From assembly GCF_900119145.1 (NCBI RefSeq), contig NZ_FPIY01000001.1, positions 1,116,001-1,180,000 on the forward strand: DNA of 64,000 nucleotides, read 5' to 3'. Numbering within the stretch: position 1 is the stretch's first letter; each line of letters opens with the position of its first letter. Shown in pieces: positions 18,101 to 24,241 of this stretch. The notes under the pieces were generated by a model. That model ran no database searches. It was not told the origin of the DNA and saw only the letters and a list, made by a program, of their open reading frames with translations. The DNA comes from Cellulophaga fucicola. GTDB taxonomy: Bacteria > Bacteroidota > Bacteroidia > Flavobacteriales > Flavobacteriaceae. The position numbers and the translations under genes were made by a program.

Positions 18101-18854
18101 TTAAACCACCATCTTTTTGTCCCAACCATACATTACCATAAATATCCTGATTTAGAGTATTTATTTCGTTACTGTAAAGCGTATAAGGTGCGTAAGAATC
18201 GTAAGTGTAATGGTGAATTACACTGGTATTTAAGTTGTTTGTATGGTTTGGTATAATGTACAATCCGTTTTTAAAAGTAGCAAACCAAAGATTACCTTGT
18301 TTGTCTTTTAAAATATCATTAATAATAAGATCTGGATACTTATTTAATAGTATTTTTTTATAAACATTGTTCTTATTTTCTACACTTAAGGTTGATGTGT
18401 TTTTAACAAACTCACCGTTTACATATTTGTAAGCCACACCACCAACTATGACATTTAAGATACCATTACTAGACACTACAATTTTAGATGGTCTTTGTGT
18501 AAACTTAAATTGTTTAAACTCGTTATTACCTAAGTATTTACAAACAAAACCATCATTACTAAAGGTCCATATAAAACCATCCTTATCTTTTTCTATACTG
18601 GTAAGGTAATTACTTGGTAAAGATTTTGGATTATTAATATCATGTTTAAAAGTGGTAAATGTGTAACCATCAAAATAATTAAGTCCGTCCCAAGTGGCCA
18701 TCCACAATCCGCCATCATTATCGTTCTCTATGTCTAAAACAGAGTTATTAGATAAACCCTGATTTGTAGTATAGTTTATAAATTTTAACTGTTGCGTGTA
18801 GCCAGAAAAACTTAGTATTAAAAATAGAATTAGAAAGTAATGTAGTGTCTTCAT
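15141..18854 (-). CDS. HTCS-like regulator: beta-propeller sensor, Y_Y_Y domain, degenerate kinase and receiver, AraC-type DNA-binding domain
   Basis: The 1237-residue protein has a signal/anchor (HYFLILFLILSFSGYTQ) and periplasmic two-component-propeller repeats (about 30-600; LWMATWDGLNYFDGY, LWFATFKNGLY, IWIGYYNGGLY and others). A Y_Y_Y domain (SSYYYKLHGQNKDWVLA) and a transmembrane segment near 670-695 follow, then a coiled coil. The kinase region is degenerate: the H-box SHEFRTPL is LSQFQQPL near residue 771 (no His), and the DxGxG and GxGxGL nucleotide boxes are absent. The receiver region has Tyr (DVLVFYQIGF, near residue 1035) where the acceptor Asp should be. The C-terminal AraC helix-turn-helix (about 1145-1235, FNISEIGFECGYSDSKYFGR) is intact. 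It likely senses a ligand and activates the susC-susD locus downstream without phosphorelay. Confidence 0.85.
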   Translation of the reverse strand: MKTLHYFLILFLILSFSGYTQQLKFINYTTNQGLSNNSVLDIENDNDGGLWMATWDGLNYFDGYTFTTFKHDINNPKSLPSNYLTSIEKDKDGFIWTFSNDGFVCKYLGNNEFKQFKFTQRPSKIVVSSNGILNVIVGGVAYKYVNGEFVKNTSTLSVENKNNVYKKILLNKYPDLIINDILKDKQGNLWFATFKNGLYIIPNHTNNLNTSVIHHYTYDSYAPYTLYSNEINTLNQDIYGNVWLGQKDGGLSMAYSGSEQISSVVPHPNKFPHLPVETTRAITKDENGNIWIGYYNGGLYHYNEATECYVKFEIKESKNNYEWERIRSIYTANDGSIWAGTYAGLLRIKNNKYTRFEASKIPELPNNRSYSFFEDTSNQLWIGCWGGVAMYNLKMNEFQVFKGQDLLKHYHIRNIKKYKNELVVATEENGVFFLDLITGKLSTLNKKEGLLGNSIYSLYIDAATNNYWIASLGGISIYNKEQGILKNITDIDGLPSHMVYGLLDNEDKVWVSTTKGIAAIDKQSYVVTAFNPKEGWQAPEFSEGAYYKDNKGLLFFGGVNGLNYFNPNALSFERQTPKLRVEFNGKKVESKILSRPYSKNDINVSITPVVFPVAKNSSYYYKLHGQNKDWVLAKGKKNIQYLDLASGNYTFLVKTNKDAAAVEIFTLQIEKAFYQTITFFILVLLVFIGVAVAFFYLRNKATKVQRKKLEEQIVNRTKLIEKQKEDLLKINTELDDKNKEILLQKESLLNLHNNLKNQDFEVDKFKTFVLSQFQQPLSIILKSSHDIKNNDSIKKELVEQSGKIIDLVSEWNYLDHIKELGEIKLTSVNLLPILKGICTNVQEKFKENNANFNAELDSNIAWVEVDLLRFKLLLKYIFNDIIKYSEAKSTLDVAVSLVDNQLEFSVSSTSVVLQSNIKNILNYSPYYKAFLVLIKDVNGACNIENTQLFNFKFSLPVAVMQQNVKAVETISWKHLDLKEKLPPNKNNILVFTDASNFEVANQLLKNDDNYLLFDDLVTNLSSALKQIRIDVLVFYQIGFTKETAYFLQKYKEIPKKDRVPLVYISEEINYALQETSLEFGIDVVIQLPASQSFITNKITSLINRSLERGHNKFQQEIFKILTEENDLQSGNEKLLKRSLEIIKEQLSNPSFNIEMLISILEISRIKCYRLFKEHLGQSPSDVITSLRLQKAEYLLKNKKFNISEIGFECGYSDSKYFGRTFKKHFGVSPKTYKEQKI

Positions 18855-19000
18855 GCTGTTTTTACAAACAGCTAAAATACCCTGTTAAGGTCAAGTTAAT
18901 ATTAGGTTTAGATTAACAAAACCTTTATTTAATATTAGCATATGCACTTACAAAACAATGTTTCTAAGGAATTAAAATAGCGTGAAGTTTTTGATTATAT

Positions 19001-19037
19001 AAAAAGGAAACGCTGATAACAAATTGCTATCAACGTT
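19001..19037 (-). terminator. Intrinsic terminator after the class V aminotransferase-like gene
   Basis: On the minus strand a 12-bp stem with two G-U pairs (19026-19037 with 19009-19020, loop of 5) is followed by TCC and a T-run. It lies 40 bp past the stop at 19077. Confidence 0.65.
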
Positions 19038-19076
19038 CTCCAGAAATAAAAACTAAATTAAGTTCTTGTGTAAATT

Positions 19077-20564
19077 TTACAAACTAAACCATTTGCAAAC
19101 TTCTTGTTTTATATCTTGATCTCCTCTTTGTAAGCAGTCCCACTCATTAGTTGCTTGGTTGTACTGGTAATCTTTTTTCCAAAGGACAATCTTTTGTTGT
19201 ATCTCTTTTATTGCATCACAAATAAATAATAACTCTTTATTTGTCATTAAAGGATGTAAAGACAAACGTACCCAACCTGGTTTATTAGTCAGGTCTTTAC
19301 GTATAATATTACGTGTAATTTTTTTAGATTCTTTTTTATCTATATCAAATAAATAATGACCATAAGTACTAGCACAAGACCAGCCACCTCTTACTTGTAT
19401 TCCAAATCTATCGTTTAATAAACGTACCAATAAATTGTAGTGTATATTTTCTACTGTAAAAGATATACACCCAATTCTAGGTACAGATATATCTCCTAAA
19501 ATATGCAAGCCATTAACCTCTAAAAGATTTTTATAACTAATTTCTAAAAGTTCTTCTTCCCTTTTCTGAATTTTAGAGACATTCATTTTCTCTTTTAATC
19601 TAATAGCTAAAGCTGCTTTCATAGTTTGTAAAAAACCTGGTGTACCACCATCTTCTTTAACCTCTATATCTTCAAAATAACTATAACTACCCCAAGGATT
19701 GGTCCATTTTACATTACCACCGCCTGGAGTATCTGGACATTTAGCATTATACATTTTTTTATTAAATACTAAAACGCCGCAACTTCCTGGTCCTCCTAAA
19801 AATTTATGCGGAGAAAAAGCAATTGCATCTAAATAAGCTTCTGGATCTGCTGGGTGCATATCCATTTTTACATACGGTGCAGATGCAGCAAAATCTACCA
19901 CACAGTAACCATCATGTTTATGCATTATTTTAGCCAACTCGTAATACGGAGTAATAATACCTGTAACATTAGAACAAGCAGTAAAAGCTCCTATTTTTAT
20001 AGGTCTGTCTTTGTATTCTAATAACTTTTGCTCTAAGCTATTTACATCTACAAGCTTATCTTCATTACAATCTAAGATCACAACATCTGCCAAGGTTTCC
20101 ATCCAAGAAACGTGGTTAGAGTGGTGCTCCATATGTGTAATAAAAACTACAGGTCTCTCAGATCTATTTGGCTTATGTTTAAAGCTTTTACGAATACCTA
20201 TTATACGTTGCAATTTTACAATTGCCCCAGTCATACCAGTACCTGTTGTAACTAAAATATCATCTTCACTAGCATTAACGTGCTCCTTAATTATTTTACG
20301 TGCTAATTTATAAGCATACGTAGAGGCTTTACCTGTTTCACTAGAAAAAGAATGTGTATTGGCTACCATTGGCCCAATTTTATGTTGCATTGCATTTTCT
20401 ATAGGCGTATATAATCTTCCACTAGCTATCCAATCTGCATAAACTAATTTTTGCTCGCCATATAATGTTTTAAAATAATGGTTGCTTCCTATAACTCCGC
20501 TAGAAAATTGCTGAAAATAATTCTCTAAATTTTCTTGTACTAAAACTTCTTCTTTAACATTCAC
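19077..20564 (-). CDS. Class V aminotransferase-fold PLP enzyme, cysteine desulfurase-like
   Basis: The 495-residue protein has the fold-type I PLP layout of NifS/SufS-like enzymes. YADWIASGRLYTPIE is near residue 42, ILVTTGTGMTGAI is the cofactor phosphate loop, HMEHHSN and VDFAASAPYVKMD follow, and AFSPHKFLGGPGSCGVL carries the Schiff-base Lys near residue 254. IQVRGGWSCASTYGHY near residue 394 resembles the R-x-G-x-x-C-A active-site loop of group II cysteine desulfurases, so sulfur transfer from cysteine is plausible. Start: GTG at 20562-20564. The nearest upstream ATG is out of frame and the next internal Met is residue 59, which would cut the fold. No suf or isc genes are adjacent, so the sulfur acceptor is unknown. 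It appears monocistronic. Confidence 0.8.
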   Translation of the reverse strand: MNVKEEVLVQENLENYFQQFSSGVIGSNHYFKTLYGEQKLVYADWIASGRLYTPIENAMQHKIGPMVANTHSFSSETGKASTYAYKLARKIIKEHVNASEDDILVTTGTGMTGAIVKLQRIIGIRKSFKHKPNRSERPVVFITHMEHHSNHVSWMETLADVVILDCNEDKLVDVNSLEQKLLEYKDRPIKIGAFTACSNVTGIITPYYELAKIMHKHDGYCVVDFAASAPYVKMDMHPADPEAYLDAIAFSPHKFLGGPGSCGVLVFNKKMYNAKCPDTPGGGNVKWTNPWGSYSYFEDIEVKEDGGTPGFLQTMKAALAIRLKEKMNVSKIQKREEELLEISYKNLLEVNGLHILGDISVPRIGCISFTVENIHYNLLVRLLNDRFGIQVRGGWSCASTYGHYLFDIDKKESKKITRNIIRKDLTNKPGWVRLSLHPLMTNKELLFICDAIKEIQQKIVLWKKDYQYNQATNEWDCLQRGDQDIKQEVCKWFSL

Positions 20565-20924
20565 AACGTTTGCATTTTAACCGTTCTTTAGTCCAATTTT
20601 TTTTTTATCTTTTAAAAAGGGCTACCCACTAAAAAATAGCCCTTTAAACAACATTCTTCCATTTTTTATTGATTGACTAATTCAAAAATTTATACTGAAA
20701 ACAAAGCATAAAGAAAGGTGTTGTTATATTTTATATTATTTGTTGTTTTTACAAACAAACTATAGTTTTTTATTTTCTTAAAGGTTTATGTTCCTCTCTT
20801 TTAAGACGAAAAAAAAATAGTAAACCCTTACTTTAATAATGTTAATTTTAATTAATTGTTAATTTTAGTGACCTAAAACGTCATTATTACCAATACAATA
20901 GGTTCTTTATATTTAGATATAATT
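20565..20924. other. Non-coding AT-rich interval with one terminator
   Basis: This 360-bp gap lies between the M16 remnant and the PLP enzyme. It holds the hairpin at 20616-20645 and otherwise AT-rich sequence with no credible frame. It may include worn-down remains of the decayed locus to its right. Confidence 0.5.
20616..20645 (-). terminator. Intrinsic terminator downstream of the M16 remnant
   Basis: A perfect 9-bp stem AAAGGGCTA/TAGCCCTTT with a 12-base loop is followed on the minus strand by five T. It is about 280 bp past the M16 fragment, so it may be the original terminator of a longer transcript. Confidence 0.65.
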
Positions 20925-21377
20925 TTATTCTAATGGTAATCCTTTAGAGTCTAAAGAACCCGATTTAATAACTATTAAGTTATTTACATCTACATACTTT
21001 TTAATAGCAGCGTTTACTTGTTCTAATGTTACCGCTTCTATCTCTTTTGAATATTGATCTATATAACTAGGCTCTAATCCTCTTTGAACAAAATTTAATA
21101 CTGTAGCTGCTAAACCAGATGTTGTAGCTAAACCAACTTTAAAACTACCTGTTATGTTTGTTTTTTTAGCCGCTAACTCGTCTGCCGTAACACCATCTTT
21201 AGCCCATTTTTTTATCTGTACCATTGTAGCATCTAATTCTTTTTGAAAAAGAGAAGGGTTAAACGATGCATTTACAACCCAGTAACCACCAGTATTAGTG
21301 TGTCCTGAATGTATTGCGCTTATGCTATTAGGAGTTCCCTTAAAATTTAAATGCTCTAATAAATGCTTCATTTTCAT
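20925..21377 (-). pseudogene. M16 metallopeptidase remnant with internal deletion
   Basis: The 150-codon frame starts MKMKHLLEHLNFKGTPN, which matches the M16 zinc site H-x-x-E-H followed by the usual N/M-x-F-K-G-T. After only a few residues it continues with sequence typical of the extreme C-terminus of M16 proteins (GYWVVNASFNPSLF, KDGVTADELAAKK, GSFKVGLATTSGLAATVL, then IEAVTLEQVNAAIKKY). A single M16 domain needs over 200 residues and these proteins usually have 430 or more, so most of the protein, including the third zinc ligand region, has been removed in frame. There is no signal peptide. It is best read as an internally deleted relic rather than a working enzyme. Whether the short frame is expressed is unknown. 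Confidence 0.75.
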
Positions 21378-21410
21378 ATAATGTATAGTTAATTTTTTGA
21401 TGTGCTTTTT

Positions 21411-21434
21411 TAACCCTCTTGCACAAGAGGGTTA
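21411..21434. repeat. Perfect 11-bp inverted repeat, terminator-like
   Basis: TAACCCTCTTG (21411-21421) and CAAGAGGGTTA (21424-21434) form a perfect stem with a 2-base loop, between the M16 and TlpA remnants. No T-run follows on either strand: A follows on both. It may be a protein-binding palindrome or an RNA-processing or terminator element. Confidence 0.6.
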
Positions 21435-21460
21435 AAATTAGTTTGCTTTTCTAGTTTATT

Positions 21461-21903
21461 TTAGATTTCTAATTGATTAAATAAATCAATTAATTTAGCG
21501 TCCGAAGGTCTTGGAGCACTAGATTTAACTATGTTTTCGTTAGGGTCTAGTAAAATAAATTTAGGAATACCCATTACAAAATAGTCTTCAATAAATTCAG
21601 ATTTAAAGTCGTTTCCTGTAAACAATTGTATACCTCCTAATTCTTTGTCTTTAACCATAGCTTTCCATTTGTCATAGTCTTCTTTTCTATCAACAGAAAT
21701 ACTAACAAATTCTATGTTTTTACCGTGGTATTGTTCTTCTACCTTTTGTAAAAAAGGAATTTCGGCTTTACAAGGACCACACCAAGTTGCCCAAATATCT
21801 ATGTAAACATACTTCCCTTTTAAGTCGTTTAAAGATGTAGTACCACCAGCATAGTTCTCATAATCTACAAATTTTGGAGAAGGCTGACCTGGAGCTACTG
21901 TCT
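21461..21903 (-). pseudogene. TlpA-like thioredoxin remnant lacking its 5' half
   Basis: The minus-strand frame contains a complete thioredoxin-like domain: GQPSPKFVDYENYAGG, LKGKYVYIDIWATWCGPC with the redox CGPC near 21770-21783, and FVSISVDRKEDYDKWK. The cis-Pro loop is MGIPKFILLDP, and the frame stops at 21461. Upstream, the frame runs straight into the 3' end of the fecR gene in another phase and meets a stop there. No start codon precedes the redox motif; the first in-frame ATG (21658) comes after it. The signal peptide and N-terminal domain expected for this family are therefore gone. This looks like a deletion junction placed at the end of fecR. Confidence 0.8.
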
Positions 21904-23103
21904 TTAATTTATTAAAACTGTTTGTCCATCTATTTTATATTGATTTATAAAGTTTGTATTTTGTATTAGCGTTAAAACCTCTTCTATTGTTTGTTTTTTA
22001 TTAAAAACGCCTTTAAATTCTATATTTTCTAAGTCTTTATTTAAAAAGACAACATCTACATTATACCAGCGAGATAATGTTTTCATTATTTGTTTTAAAG
22101 ACTCTCTTTTAAATGTAAATAATCCTTTTTTCCAAGATATTTCTGCAGCAACATCTATGTATTGTACTGTAACTTCACCTATACCTTGTTTTGTAACAGC
22201 TTGTTGACCTGGAGCTAAAAATGATTTTACATTTTCCTTCTCTAAAGATACTTTACCCTCTACTAAAGTGGTATAAATTTTATCTTCGTCTGTATAGGCC
22301 TTAACATTAAATTCGGTTCCAAGAACCTCTATATCTTGGTATTTAGACAATACCTTAAATCTTGCTCCTTTATGATCTGTACTAGGTGAAACATCAAAAT
22401 AAGCTTCACCATATACTAACTCTACTTCTCTTACTTTACCTTCTGTAAAGTTTTCAGGATATTTTAGTTTAGAATCCGAGTTAAGCCAAACCTTAGTACC
22501 GTCTGCTAGTTGAACAAAAAACTGACCTCCTCGTGGCACTGTTAAATAATTAAAAGCAATTTCTTTAGAAGAAGACGGACTATAAACCAATTCTTCACCA
22601 TTACTATTAAGATTATCTTTTTTGTAATTTTCTCCCTTTTCTAATGCTACAGAAGTACCATTTGCCAAAGTTAAAATAGCTTTATCTGTGCCGGGCAAAA
22701 TTGGTTCTTGAACAACAATAGCCGGACTATCTTTAAGATCTTCTTTTACCTCTTTTGTTTTATTGATATACAAAAAGCCAGCAACAAAAATAATTGAAGC
22801 TGCAACTGCATATTTTATAAAACTATGCAAACGATTTTCTTTTGCTTTTTTAGAGTCTACAGTAAACTTTTCTGTATTGTTTAATTTAGTAACAATAGAG
22901 TTCCAAGCATATTCTGTGTTGGTTTGTTTTACAAAATTTGCTTCTTTAGCTCTTTTGTAGATAGTAACATATGAATTAAAAGTTGCTTTATTTTTATTGT
23001 CTTGGTTTATCCAATCCTCTAGCTCTTCTAATTCTTTTAAACTAATATCCTTAGCCGTATAATTAGCTATTAGTTTTAAAATATGTTTTTTTTTATTGTC
23101 CAT
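21904..23103 (-). CDS. FecR-family anti-sigma factor (locus lacking SusC/SusD)
   Basis: The protein has 399 residues, of the same build as the FecR at 6.4-7.6 kb. The N-terminal helical region (KLIANYTAKDISLKELEELEDW) would bind sigma. A transmembrane segment lies near residues 92-108 (FIKYAVAASIIFVAGFLYI). The FecR domain has VPRGGQFFVQLADGTKVWLN and VELVYGEAYFDVS, and the DUF4974-type end has LSRWYNVDVVFLNKDLEN. The gene itself looks intact and ends naturally (IDGQTVLIN, then stop). What follows is not a susC gene but a headless thioredoxin fragment starting one base past the stop. The outer-membrane partner that would signal to it is missing from the locus. Confidence 0.92.
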   Translation of the reverse strand: MDNKKKHILKLIANYTAKDISLKELEELEDWINQDNKNKATFNSYVTIYKRAKEANFVKQTNTEYAWNSIVTKLNNTEKFTVDSKKAKENRLHSFIKYAVAASIIFVAGFLYINKTKEVKEDLKDSPAIVVQEPILPGTDKAILTLANGTSVALEKGENYKKDNLNSNGEELVYSPSSSKEIAFNYLTVPRGGQFFVQLADGTKVWLNSDSKLKYPENFTEGKVREVELVYGEAYFDVSPSTDHKGARFKVLSKYQDIEVLGTEFNVKAYTDEDKIYTTLVEGKVSLEKENVKSFLAPGQQAVTKQGIGEVTVQYIDVAAEISWKKGLFTFKRESLKQIMKTLSRWYNVDVVFLNKDLENIEFKGVFNKKQTIEEVLTLIQNTNFINQYKIDGQTVLIN

Positions 23104-23169
23104 TAAATACCTATTATATTATAGAGATAGGTAAAAACGTAAAATGGGTGACAAGAATTTAATTATTTT

Positions 23170-23727
23170 TTAATATAAGAGCAACAATATAATAACATCT
23201 AAAGATTTTCTAAGTTTTTTTAATGCTCTAGAATAATGTGTTTTAACCGTATTTACAGTAACTCCAAGCTGTAATGCAACTTCTTTATATTTTAAATTTT
23301 CTAAAACAATTGCTTTAAAAACTTCTTTGCTTTTTTCTGGTAAGGCTTCTATTTCTTGCAATAATTTTTTTTGAGCCTTTTCTATAGCTTCAATATCGTT
23401 CTCTTTTTCTTCAAGAATAAAACTTTCTACTACAGCATCTAATTTTTCAAAATTATAACGGTCTTTCTTTTTTAACGCCTGCAATGTATTATTCTTTACA
23501 GCTTTAAAAAGATAACTACGTATAGAACCCTCAACTTGTAAATATATTTTTTTATTCCAAATAGTAACAAAAAGATCTTGCACTATATCCTCGGAAAAAT
23601 CATATGAATCAGAAAATTTTAAAGAGTAAACGCATAAAGGCATATAAAACATATCAAATAAATCTTTGAATGCTTTAGGATCTTCTTCCTTTAGGCGGTT
23701 TACTATTTCTTGTTCTCTAAGGTTCAT
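23170..23727 (-). CDS. ECF sigma factor (FecI-like)
   Basis: The 185-residue protein has sigma region 2 (FKDLFDMFYMPLCVYSLKF and DFSEDIVQDLFVTIWNKK, near residues 17-57). Region 4 is near residues 120-175 (LPEKSKEVFKAIVLENLKYK and VALQLGVTVNTVKTHYSRAL). The C-terminus ends in a hydrophobic LDVIILLLLY tail, as in many Bacteroidota ECF factors. It lies 66 bp upstream of its fecR on the same strand, the standard order. Its natural targets would have been the susC-susD genes that no longer follow. Confidence 0.93.
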   Translation of the reverse strand: MNLREQEIVNRLKEEDPKAFKDLFDMFYMPLCVYSLKFSDSYDFSEDIVQDLFVTIWNKKIYLQVEGSIRSYLFKAVKNNTLQALKKKDRYNFEKLDAVVESFILEEKENDIEAIEKAQKKLLQEIEALPEKSKEVFKAIVLENLKYKEVALQLGVTVNTVKTHYSRALKKLRKSLDVIILLLLY

Positions 23728-24241
23728 TATTATTGGGGTTGCCTCAGTACTTATTAACTGTCAATTTTAGTGGTAAAAAGAATTTTACATCATTAAAATT
23801 ATAGTCTATAAAAACCAAATATAGATGAATAGAAAATAAAAAATACTACAGATTTAAAATAATAATTAATAATATTTTTACATTTTAATAATTAAAAAAT
23901 AAAACAAAACAAGTAAACATTGCTTGGCTTAAATTGATTAACAATCTTTTTATTACAAGATAAAATTAAAATATTACCAAAACTTGCCGCACTATAAAAT
24001 GCATAAAAAATTAACCTCTGTATATTAGCAATAAACAGCCGTTAACCTTTGTAAAGCCTATAAAAATACTTAACAGTATTATCTTTTACAGTAAAAAAAC
24101 ACAACAAACCTCTATACATATACAAATCTCTGGTATTCACAACATTATTATATACTAAGGAGTGTTTTGCTAGTAAATTAGCGTTTTAATATTGAATAAC
24201 TTTTTAACTAACCATTTACTTATTCATAAAGTGCACTATTT
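23728..24241. other. Long non-coding divergent upstream region
   Basis: This 514-bp AT-rich gap separates the sigma gene (minus) from the giant adhesin gene (plus). No credible frame is seen. It must hold both promoters, but I find no exact TAnnTTTG box. The length suggests a long leader or control region for the surface protein. Confidence 0.5.

Noticed and set aside
21461-21658. Short frame starting MVKDKELGG as a small gene
   Set aside because: It is the C-terminal end of the thioredoxin domain that continues upstream in the same frame through the WCGPC motif, so it is part of a remnant, not a separate gene.
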